NCBI RefSeq assembly: GCF_010537335.1
Contig: NZ_AP019711.1
Coordinates: 1,922,001 to 1,986,000, forward strand
DNA: 64,000 nt
Direction of reading: 5' to 3'
Source: Amedibacterium intestinale
Lineage (GTDB): Bacteria; Bacillota_I; Bacilli_A; Erysipelotrichales; Erysipelotrichaceae
Every line of letters starts with the position of its first letter. Within the stretch, counting starts at the first letter, position 1. This document shows, piece by piece, positions 26,110 to 33,632 of this stretch. The notes beneath the pieces were generated by a model. It made no database searches. It was not told the DNA's origin and saw only the letters and a list, made by a program, of their open reading frames with translations. Position numbers and translations under genes: made by a program.

Positions 26110-27334
26110 ATTTTTCTCCCTTTCTCTTTTTTCGTTTAGAAGCATTTTCTATCTGTGCCAATTCCCTATATTTCGCAATCGTTCTTCTCGATACATAAAT
26201 CCCCTCTTTCTCCAGCAACGCCTTCAGTTTCTCATCACTGTATGGAGTTTTTGGATTTTCACTCTCTATGTATTCTTTTATTTTATCAACAAGTTCTTCC
26301 TGACTATGCTCCTTATTCCCATTTCTTACAAAGAAATAACGCAATGGAATATATCGATTTTGAAACTGTAACATTTTTCCTGTTACTGCTCTGGATATTG
26401 TAGAAACATTTACATCGCATTCCTTCGCAATCTGCTGCATAGTACAATACTGCAATGCTTTTCCATGTAAAAAATAATCTTTCTGTTTTTGACATACGAT
26501 TTGAAGAATTTGCATGATTGTAGCATTTCTTTTCTGTATAAAGTTCATAATATTTTTTGCTTCTGTATATAACTGCTTGTATTCTTCTTGCATTTGTTTG
26601 TTCTTCTGCATTTCTTCATCAATTTCTATAGTAAAATCTTGTTTTAATAACTGAATTTGTATTTTTCCATCTTTCACTTCAACACTTGCTTCTGCTTCCA
26701 TATATTGTGAAAAAGATGCATACCCGCTTGCCGGTTTTGGATTTAAAGATTGAATAAAGCGAAGTCCTTCTTGAATTTCCTCTACATCCATCTGCGTTTC
26801 TTCCATAATATGATTAAGATTATGATTTGCTAAATCCTCTAAATAAGAACATAAAATATATGCTGTTTCACTTTCTGCTTCTTCACAGGCAAAAGCCTGC
26901 ACCTGTAATGATTCCTTTAAAGAAAAGCAAAAACATCCAACAGGATCTAGTGTCTGTAAAATAGAAATTACTTTTTCTAATTGTTTTTGAGTATATATAC
27001 TTTGCTTGCATAAATCTTTCATGGAACATCTAAAATATCCATTAGAATCTAGCTGTGATAACAAGTAATAACATATATCCTCATCTAACTCTACATTTAA
27101 ATAAGAAAGCTGAGAAAGAATCGTATCGGATAAAGTCGCTGCAGAAGCCTGATAATTTATAATCTCATCGCTTACAGTTTGAAACGACAAAAAAGGATTA
27201 GTACTTGCTTTATTATATAAAAACAATTTCAAATCCTTATTTGCCATACATAACATAGATAACGATGTTTCTCTGGACTTATTATAATTTTGCTTCTGGA
27301 TTATTTCTGGTTTTAAAATCAGTACATTTTTCAT
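26093..27334 (-). CDS. rpoN: RNA polymerase sigma-54 factor
   Basis: The 413-residue protein has a rather degenerate N-terminal activator-interaction region, a core-binding domain, a helix-turn-helix (TMQQIAKECDVNVSTISRAVTGK) and the RpoN box SRRTIAKYREL near the C-terminus that reads the -24 element. It ends in a basic tail. I start at 27334 (MKNVLIL); an ATG at 27355 also exists. A TATAAT lies at 27342-27347, so close to the start that the leader would be very short. It heads the operon with EIIB and levR, and a matching promoter lies downstream. Confidence 0.93.
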   Translation of the reverse strand: MKNVLILKPEIIQKQNYNKSRETSLSMLCMANKDLKLFLYNKASTNPFLSFQTVSDEIINYQASAATLSDTILSQLSYLNVELDEDICYYLLSQLDSNGYFRCSMKDLCKQSIYTQKQLEKVISILQTLDPVGCFCFSLKESLQVQAFACEEAESETAYILCSYLEDLANHNLNHIMEETQMDVEEIQEGLRFIQSLNPKPASGYASFSQYMEAEASVEVKDGKIQIQLLKQDFTIEIDEEMQKNKQMQEEYKQLYTEAKNIMNFIQKRNATIMQILQIVCQKQKDYFLHGKALQYCTMQQIAKECDVNVSTISRAVTGKMLQFQNRYIPLRYFFVRNGNKEHSQEELVDKIKEYIESENPKTPYSDEKLKALLEKEGIYVSRRTIAKYRELAQIENASKRKKRKGEKYERKN

Positions 27335-27425
27335 ACTTCCTATTATAACAAACATTTATATTTCAAAAAATAAAATATGAAATTTTACTTTCAACTATTT
27401 GATAATTCGAAATACTTATATATTG

Positions 27426-27458
27426 TTTAAACGATATTAAATATCTATATCATTTAAA
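27426..27458. repeat. Inverted repeat upstream of rpoN
   Basis: TTTAAACGATAT (27426-27437) and ATATCATTTAAA (27447-27458) form an 11-of-12 inverted repeat with a nine-base spacer, about 90 bases before the rpoN start. It may be an operator. It abuts the rsmI terminator. Confidence 0.5.
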
Positions 27459-27513
27459 AAAGGAGATTATGATAATATTGATTGTTTCAATAGAATTCAA
27501 AATCTCCTTTTTT
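27455..27513. terminator. Terminator after rsmI
   Basis: AAAAAAGGAGATT and AATCTCCTTTTTT pair in a long stem; on the minus strand it ends the tmk-holB-ricT-rsmI transcript before rpoN. Confidence 0.8.
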
Positions 27514-27576
27514 GATTTATCAAACATCATATAAGAATCTATAAAATTAAAACAGTCTATTTTTTACTAAATTTTA

Positions 27577-28434
27577 TTAACTCAATTCATGATATTCCTT
27601 ATATAAATCATTTTTTGATAATCCTAATTCTTTTGCCACACGCTTAATGGCTTCATTTGTTGTTAGTCCACCATCAATATATGTTTTTATCTGTTCATGT
27701 ACAAGAGGTGATGCCTGATCTTCTCCAGGATTTTTTTCTTCGCTGCATCCTTCAATGACAACCACCATTTCTCCTTTTATATCATCAACAATTTCTAAAA
27801 CTTCTTCTATTGTTCCACGAATAAATTCTTCGTGTTTTTTTGTAAGTTCTCTAGCAAGACAAATTTGTCGATTTCCCAATACTTCCAAACAGCTTTTTAA
27901 CATCTTTTCTATACGATGCGGTGCTTCATAAAAAACAATTGTAAACGGATAATACTTTAATTCGTGCAGTTCTCGTATTCTCTCTTTTTCCTGTGCTTTT
28001 AAAAAACCATAAAACAGAAAATGTCTAGTGTTCATACCGCTAGCAACCAAAGCATTTAACATTGCATTACTTCCAGAAATCGGTACAACATTAAATCCTT
28101 CTTCCATCACTTTTTTTGCGACAACACTGCCTGGATCAGAAATCAAAGGATATCCTGCATCCGATACAATAGCAACATTTTTTCCCTGACGAAGTAACTC
28201 CAGCAAACCATTTGCACTTTGTTCCTCATTATGCTGATGATGTGCAATAAGTCTTGTACGAATACCAAAATAATTCAATAACTTCAATGTATTTCTTGTA
28301 TCCTCGGCCGCAATCACATCTACACTTTCCAAAACATGAATTGCACGTGGAGTCATCTCCTCTAAATTTCCAATAGGAGTCGCAACAACATATAAAGTTG
28401 CTTTCTCATTCTCAAAACTTTTTTGACGAATCAT
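27577..28434 (-). CDS. rsmI: 16S rRNA 2'-O-ribose C1402 methyltransferase
   Basis: RsmI methylates the ribose of C1402 in 16S rRNA with S-adenosylmethionine. The 285-residue protein has the tetrapyrrole-methylase fold motifs LYVVATPIGNLEEMTPRA, VIAAEDTRNTLKLL, VSDAGYPLISDPG and PISGSNAMLNALVASG. The start at 28434 follows TAGGTG; a GTG at 28443 is possible. It closes the common tmk-holB-ricT-rsmI cluster, a gene order conserved among Firmicutes. Confidence 0.93.
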   Translation of the reverse strand: MIRQKSFENEKATLYVVATPIGNLEEMTPRAIHVLESVDVIAAEDTRNTLKLLNYFGIRTRLIAHHQHNEEQSANGLLELLRQGKNVAIVSDAGYPLISDPGSVVAKKVMEEGFNVVPISGSNAMLNALVASGMNTRHFLFYGFLKAQEKERIRELHELKYYPFTIVFYEAPHRIEKMLKSCLEVLGNRQICLARELTKKHEEFIRGTIEEVLEIVDDIKGEMVVVIEGCSEEKNPGEDQASPLVHEQIKTYIDGGLTTNEAIKRVAKELGLSKNDLYKEYHELS

Positions 28435-28443
28435 GTTTATCAC

Positions 28444-29349
28444 CTACCGATCAGAAAAATCCATATCTGGCCATAACTCTTTGAAATCTAAAAACTGTAC
28501 ATCTTCTTTATTTTCAATTTTTACCTGCTGTAATAATACATTCATGCTCGTAATTTTATAACGATTTCCCTTATATTCTACCTGAGAATTCATTTTTGGG
28601 AGTCCTTCTCTTAACTTTTTATACTGTGCATCTTCAAATTTTAAACAGCACATCAATTTACCGCATTGCCCACTTAGCTTTTGAATATTTAATGCAAGAA
28701 GCTGATTCTTCGCCATATTGATAGAAACAACATCAAAATCATTCATAAAACGAGAACAACATGTTTCCATACCACACATACCAAGACCACCAACTAGTTT
28801 TGATTTATTTCTTGGTCCAATCTGTCGAAGTTCAATACGGCATTTAAAAATACCCGCCAATTCTTTCAATAATTCTCTAAAATCAACTCTTTCATCTGCT
28901 ACATAGACAAAGATAATTTTATTACAATCTAATGTATATTCTGCCTCAATTAAATTCATATCCAAATTTAATTTTTTGACACACTCATTACAGATTTCCA
29001 AGGCTTCTTTAGCTTTCTTCTTATTTTCTATTACTTGCTGATGATCTTTTTTTGTTGCCTTTCTTATAACAGGTTTTATTTCCATCCCATTAGGGATAAA
29101 AGTTTCTGTTTCTTTTACAATTTTTCCAAGTTCCAATCCTCGAATTGTTTCTACTACAACATCATCTCCAACTCGATACTCATCGCTGTCACATCCAAAA
29201 CTATAGACCTTTTTTGATTCCTCAAAAGATACAAATGCTAAATATTTATATATTCTTGGTTCCGTTGTTTCATTTTTCTTATGTTCATGATGATGAGTAT
29301 GTCCATCCGATGCATGTTTATTTTTTAAAGAATTTTCATTTTGACTCAT
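28444..29349 (-). CDS. ricT: PSP1 domain protein RicT (YaaT)
   Basis: The 301-residue protein has the PSP1 domain and the cysteine-rich centre GMCGMETCCSRF...SGQCGKLMCCLKFE, which in Bacillus RicAFT ligates an iron-sulfur cluster. RicT works with RicA and RicF to control RNase Y-dependent mRNA maturation. The N-terminus carries a His-rich stretch (HTHHHEHKK) that is unusual but lies before the conserved part. It follows holB with no gap and precedes rsmI. Confidence 0.92.
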   Translation of the reverse strand: MSQNENSLKNKHASDGHTHHHEHKKNETTEPRIYKYLAFVSFEESKKVYSFGCDSDEYRVGDDVVVETIRGLELGKIVKETETFIPNGMEIKPVIRKATKKDHQQVIENKKKAKEALEICNECVKKLNLDMNLIEAEYTLDCNKIIFVYVADERVDFRELLKELAGIFKCRIELRQIGPRNKSKLVGGLGMCGMETCCSRFMNDFDVVSINMAKNQLLALNIQKLSGQCGKLMCCLKFEDAQYKKLREGLPKMNSQVEYKGNRYKITSMNVLLQQVKIENKEDVQFLDFKELWPDMDFSDR

Positions 29350-30324
29350 TTATAACACCTCACTTATCTGATATAGTATTTGATCAATTAATAATTGTAT
29401 ATTTACAGAACGCAAAAGCTTATCCTTCCCTTGCATCAATATCTGTAAAATACGCACATAATCAATATTTTTATTACGCATCTTTTCTATCTGATGATTA
29501 TACCAATTTTCATTTTCCAATGTATTTTTACGCATACAATCCATAAAGAAAATCTGCAGCATAGAAAAGAAATACTCACATGCCTGTTTTCCGAATTTCT
29601 TTTGTTTTGCGTTAAATCCTTCTAACTGTAAAAACATTAAAGAATCCGCTACAGATATATGTATCTCTTCTAATGTTTTTTTGAAACAATATAGGGCATG
29701 CTGATAATCTTCACTTTCACTAATTTCTTTCATGCCTTCTTTATTTCGTAACATCTTACTAAGAAAATAAGCATCTAAACGATCCATTTCCTTTTTTGTT
29801 TCTTCAAATACCTGTGCTGTATTCATTGCCTTAAAAGGAACATTCTGACATCTAGATACAATGGTTGGAAGAAGTCGATCCATCTGCTCTACCAGAAGAA
29901 TCGCAGTCATATCACCAGATGGTTCTTCTAAGAATTTCAATAAAGAATTTAATGCATCCGCTGTTGCATTTTCAACATGATCCAGTATGTATATCTTTCT
30001 TCCGTTCTTTTCCAGTGCTGTTTTTTCAAATGATTTCTGCAGCTTTTTTATATCCTCTTTTTTTATAGATATTTCACTTCCATCTAGATAAATCATATCT
30101 GCATATTCATGTGCTTTCACCCTTTTACAAAGATCGCACTCTTCACATGCAAAAGTATTTCCTTTACAAAGCAAGCTTTGCGCAAGAAGGATTGCTGCAT
30201 CCTTTTTCATGGAACCGCCTGGCCCACTAAACAAATATGCATGTGCCAGTCGAGAATTTTCCAATGCATTTTTTAGTGTATGATATACAATTGGCTGCTG
30301 CTCTTTTAGTTTATCCTTGACCAT
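29350..30324 (-). CDS. holB: DNA polymerase III delta' subunit
   Basis: This clamp-loader subunit has the AAA+ fold: HAYLFSGPGGSMKKDAAILLAQ in place of an intact Walker A (the GKT is changed to GSMKKD, as is usual for non-hydrolysing delta'), a Cys4 zinc site (CKGNTFACEECDLC), and FLEEPSGDMTAILL and SRCQNVPF motifs. It lies in the usual place after tmk, overlapping it by 14 bases, and before ricT. The start at 30324 or 30330 cannot be decided. Confidence 0.9.
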   Translation of the reverse strand: MVKDKLKEQQPIVYHTLKNALENSRLAHAYLFSGPGGSMKKDAAILLAQSLLCKGNTFACEECDLCKRVKAHEYADMIYLDGSEISIKKEDIKKLQKSFEKTALEKNGRKIYILDHVENATADALNSLLKFLEEPSGDMTAILLVEQMDRLLPTIVSRCQNVPFKAMNTAQVFEETKKEMDRLDAYFLSKMLRNKEGMKEISESEDYQHALYCFKKTLEEIHISVADSLMFLQLEGFNAKQKKFGKQACEYFFSMLQIFFMDCMRKNTLENENWYNHQIEKMRNKNIDYVRILQILMQGKDKLLRSVNIQLLIDQILYQISEVL

Positions 30325-30949
30325 GAGCATTCATAATCTCCAATACTTCCTTCAATGTAGAAGCTTCTACTTCCTCTACTGTTTGATTCGCATCAATGAT
30401 ATGCATACGCTCTTTGTAGCGCTCTTTTATCATGTCATACCCCTGTGCAACTTTTTTATGAAACTTTATTCCCTCCTGATCCAAACGATCTTTATTACCT
30501 CTGGAACTTACTCTGGAAAGCCCTACTTCTAAATCGACTGATAAAAAGATTGTCGCATCAGGCAAATGCCCTTCAATCGCAAATGCATTAATATCATATA
30601 CTTCCTGTACACCAATCCCTCTGGCTATTCCCTGATATACCAAAGAGCTATCCAGGAAACGATCACATAAAACAATTTGTCCTTTATCTAAAGCAGGCAA
30701 AACTTTCTCAACTAAATGTTGACGTCTGCTTGCTGCATAAAGCAAAGCTTCACATCTTGCATCCATGGCAGTATTTTTTGGATTTAATATAACATTGCGA
30801 ATCTGCTCCGCAATATCAATTCCTCCAGGTTCTCTTGTATAAATAACTGGATATCCCATTTTCTTTAATTTTTCATATATATTTTTGGAAATTGTCGTTT
30901 TTCCACTTCCATCATTTCCTTCAAATGTGATAAACAATCCCTTGTTCAT
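30311..30949 (-). CDS. tmk: Thymidylate kinase
   Basis: Tmk phosphorylates dTMP to dTDP. The 212-residue protein has the P-loop FEGNDGSGKTT, the DR(Y/F) motif as LCDRFLDSSLVYQG, REPGG, and a lid region with arginines (SRGNKDRLDQE). It is the first gene of the tmk-holB-ricT-rsmI cluster. Confidence 0.96.
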   Translation of the reverse strand: MNKGLFITFEGNDGSGKTTISKNIYEKLKKMGYPVIYTREPGGIDIAEQIRNVILNPKNTAMDARCEALLYAASRRQHLVEKVLPALDKGQIVLCDRFLDSSLVYQGIARGIGVQEVYDINAFAIEGHLPDATIFLSVDLEVGLSRVSSRGNKDRLDQEGIKFHKKVAQGYDMIKERYKERMHIIDANQTVEEVEASTLKEVLEIMNAHGQG

Positions 30950-31187
30950 ATATTCACACTCCTAATCGTAAAAATACATTACTATTATATCATACAACCA
31001 CCTTTTTCACAGTATGTAAATGATGTCTCCTTACATTAGTGCTAGACAAAACAAAATAAAAATTGTTATCTCGTTCCTTATTTATATACTGTTTCAAAAA
31101 ATTATGATATAGGTATGATTAAATGTATAAAACAATGTATTCTACATATACTTTTAATAGGGAATTCTTATATCCCTTTTATATACA

Positions 31188-31225
31188 GGCTATAAGCCAC
31201 GTTTAGGACAGGTAACTGTCCTTTT
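31188..31225 (+). terminator. Orphan double hairpin upstream of yggS
   Basis: GGCT-ATA-AGCC (31188-31198) is followed by AGGACAG-GTAA-CTGTCCT-TTT (31205-31225), a good terminator shape on the plus strand. No gene ends here on that strand and the yggS promoter lies after it. The remainder of 30950-31270 is AT-rich with no frame or further element I can support. The hairpin may end a small untranslated RNA. Confidence 0.4.
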
Positions 31226-31237
31226 CGTATATATTAG

Positions 31238-31246
31238 TGCTATAAT
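31238..31246 (+). promoter_or_regulatory. Extended -10 promoter of yggS
   Basis: TGC-TATAAT, an extended -10 element, lies 25 bases before the yggS start; no good -35 is visible. Confidence 0.6.
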
Positions 31247-31270
31247 ATAGAAAAATAAGAGGTGAAATAT

Positions 31271-31912
31271 ATGGATAAGAAAAAACTTGCCAAGGTTCAA
31301 AAAGATATAGAAAATAAAGCAACTTTAGTTGCAGTAAGTAAAACAAGAACAAAAGAAGAAATTGAAGAAGCCTATAATTGCGGATGTAGAATCTTTGGAG
31401 AAAACCGTGTACAAGAGTTAAAAGATAAATATGATTCACGTTATGAGTGGCATCTTATCGGTCACTTACAAAGAAATAAGGTTAAAGATGTTGTTCCTCT
31501 TGTTTCTATGATTGAAAGTTTGGATAGCTTGCGTCTTGCACAGGAAATTGAGAAAGAATGTTCTAAAATTAATAAAATTATGCCTGTTCTTGTAGAAGTT
31601 AATATTTCAAGAGAAGAAAATAAAACAGGAATTTATTTTGAAGAATGTTTATCTTTTGTAAAAAATTGTATGAAGTTTGAACATTTAGATATACAAGGTC
31701 TTATGTGTGTTGGTCCTTTAACAGATGATGAAGAACATATTCATGAATGTTTTGAAAAAATGAGAGTTTTATTCCAGCGTCTACAAACAGAATATGGAAA
31801 AGATAAGATAAAATATCTTTCTATGGGAATGAGCCAGGATTATCCAATTGCTTTAGAACATGGATCTAATCTTGTTCGTATAGGTAGTTTAATTTTCGGT
31901 AAAAGAAAATAA
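31271..31912 (+). CDS. yggS: YggS family pyridoxal phosphate homeostasis protein
   Basis: The 213-residue protein is a single-domain alanine-racemase-fold PLP carrier: VAVSKTRTKEEIEEAYNCG with the PLP lysine, FGENRVQEL, WHLIGHLQRNK, GLMCVGP and LSMGMSQDYPIAL. YggS/YlmE proteins manage free PLP levels. In many Firmicutes it lies with the sepF-ylmG division genes, but here it stands alone. The start is ATG 31271 behind AGAGG; an in-frame GTG at 31262 overlaps that site. Confidence 0.93.
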   Translation: MDKKKLAKVQKDIENKATLVAVSKTRTKEEIEEAYNCGCRIFGENRVQELKDKYDSRYEWHLIGHLQRNKVKDVVPLVSMIESLDSLRLAQEIEKECSKINKIMPVLVEVNISREENKTGIYFEECLSFVKNCMKFEHLDIQGLMCVGPLTDDEEHIHECFEKMRVLFQRLQTEYGKDKIKYLSMGMSQDYPIALEHGSNLVRIGSLIFGKRK

Positions 31913-31925
31913 AGTTTACAGAAAG

Positions 31926-31979
31926 AAAAAGATGTGAATTAAGTTGATTAGTAATCATCAGCCTAAACACACCTTTTTT
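31926..31979. terminator. Bidirectional terminator between yggS and tcdA
   Basis: AAAAAGATGTG pairs with CACACCTTTTTT, with an inner TGAT/ATCA stem. It lies between convergent genes. Confidence 0.65.
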
Positions 31980-31993
31980 CTTTTTACCAAAAT

Positions 31994-32734
31994 CTATTTG
32001 GTTTCTATTAGTTTTTTTACTACATATGATGCAATCGCAAGTCCTGCTGCCGATGGTACAAAAGGAGAACTTGCCGGTGGCATTTTCTGTTTTCTAGTAA
32101 CTCCGTTTTCATTAATAATTCTTGTTTGTACACTTGGCTGTTCACTCGACCATACAACTGGAATTTTACCTTTTATTTTTTCTTTACGAACAAGTTGACG
32201 TATAATCTTCGCAACTGGATCATAACTTGTTTTTGAAAGCTCTGTAATCTCTATTTTCGTTGGATCCATCCGATTTGCCATTCCCATACTGGATATGAAT
32301 GGAATCTTATGTGCTAGACAATATTTTATTAAAGAAAGTTTGCTGCTCATAGTATCAATTGCATCCACTACAAAATCTACAGGTTGAGAAAATAATCTTT
32401 CATTTTCTTCTTCCTTATAAAATAAGTCGAAACAAATAACTTCACAATCATTTCTATATGTTAGGATTCGCTCTTTCATCACTTGCGTTTTGCTTTGATT
32501 CAAAGTATCATATGTCGCATGAATCTGTCGATTTAGATTACTTAACGCAACACAATCTCCATCCACAAGAATTAACTTTTTTACACCACTTCTGGCAAGT
32601 GCTTCGCATACATAAGAACCAACTCCACCAATTCCAACAACCATAACACTGCTGTTTTGTAGTTTATTTAGGTTTTCTTCTCCAATAAGTAGTTCCATTC
32701 TTTGTAATGGTGTTTCTACTGTTTGTTCAGCCAT
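31994..32734 (-). CDS. tcdA: tRNA threonylcarbamoyladenosine dehydratase
   Basis: TcdA cyclises the t6A37 modification of tRNA with ATP. The 246-residue E1-like protein has VVGIGGVGSYVCEALARSG, the VDGDCVALSNLNRQIHA adenylation motif, and VDAIDTMSSKLSLI. It overlaps miaA, another tRNA position-37 modification enzyme, by 19 bases, forming a logical pair at the end of the mutL operon. Confidence 0.9.
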   Translation of the reverse strand: MAEQTVETPLQRMELLIGEENLNKLQNSSVMVVGIGGVGSYVCEALARSGVKKLILVDGDCVALSNLNRQIHATYDTLNQSKTQVMKERILTYRNDCEVICFDLFYKEEENERLFSQPVDFVVDAIDTMSSKLSLIKYCLAHKIPFISSMGMANRMDPTKIEITELSKTSYDPVAKIIRQLVRKEKIKGKIPVVWSSEQPSVQTRIINENGVTRKQKMPPASSPFVPSAAGLAIASYVVKKLIETK

Positions 32735-33630
32735 TTTTTCACATCCTCCATTAACTTCTGCTGGAAGTCTTGATTTTCAACATCATACCAGTGTACATCC
32801 ATTTGATTATTAAACCATGTATATTGACGTTTCGCAAAATTTCTAGAATTTTTTTTGATTTTTTTTACGCAAAACTCTTTACTTTCATTATGCAAAAAAT
32901 AATCTTTCCATTCTTTATATCCAATTCCCTGGAAACTTTGAAGTTCCCATACATTTTCCTTTTGTTTCTGAAGATGATCTATTTCTTCAAATAAACCTTC
33001 TTCCATCATGATATCTACACGCTTATTAATTCTTTCATATAAATGATCTCTATCCATTGTTAATCCTATGATATATGCATCATAAATTGGTTTATGTTCT
33101 TGTTCTTCTATAATAGAACTTTTCTTTTTCCCTTCATGTGCCATACATAAAGCACGAACAACTCGCTGACGATTGTTATGATGTATAGTTTCACAAGATT
33201 TTGGATCAATTATATTTAGCAAACCCCAAAGTTCATCATTGCTTCTAGATTGTAAATATCGCATAAAGGATTCATCTTGTTTCTGATCTTCAAATTGATA
33301 ATCATACAACATACTTTTAATATATAAACCAGTTCCTCCACAAATGATAGGAAGAATGCCCTTTTCATGCATTTTTTTAATCTCTTCTCTTGCTTTCTCT
33401 TGAAATATTTTCACATTATATTCTTCATCAAATGAATAACAATCTACAAGATGATGAGGAATCCCTTCTTTTTCTTCTTCTTTCACTTTTGCTGTACCAA
33501 TACTCATTTCTTTATATACTTGCATAGAATCGCCACTAATGATTTCTCCTTGAAGTTCTTTCGCAAGCTTTACACTTAAACTTGTCTTTCCTACAGCAGT
33601 TGGTCCTACGATAATAATTATTTTTTCCAT
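32716..33630 (-). CDS. miaA: tRNA dimethylallyltransferase
   Basis: MiaA transfers a dimethylallyl group to N6 of A37 in tRNAs reading U-starting codons. The 304-residue protein has the P-loop VGPTAVGKTSLSV, ISGDSMQVYKEMSIGTAK, HHLVD and GGTGLYIKSMLYD. It follows mutL with a two-base gap and overlaps tcdA. The mutL-miaA order is common in bacteria. Confidence 0.96.
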   Translation of the reverse strand: MEKIIIIVGPTAVGKTSLSVKLAKELQGEIISGDSMQVYKEMSIGTAKVKEEEKEGIPHHLVDCYSFDEEYNVKIFQEKAREEIKKMHEKGILPIICGGTGLYIKSMLYDYQFEDQKQDESFMRYLQSRSNDELWGLLNIIDPKSCETIHHNNRQRVVRALCMAHEGKKKSSIIEEQEHKPIYDAYIIGLTMDRDHLYERINKRVDIMMEEGLFEEIDHLQKQKENVWELQSFQGIGYKEWKDYFLHNESKEFCVKKIKKNSRNFAKRQYTWFNNQMDVHWYDVENQDFQQKLMEDVKKWLNKQ

Positions 33631-33632
33631 AT

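Noticed and set aside
31203-31439. Hydrophobic frame on the minus strand over the yggS start
   Set aside because: It overlaps the conserved PLP-lysine region of yggS on the other strand and has no ribosome site.
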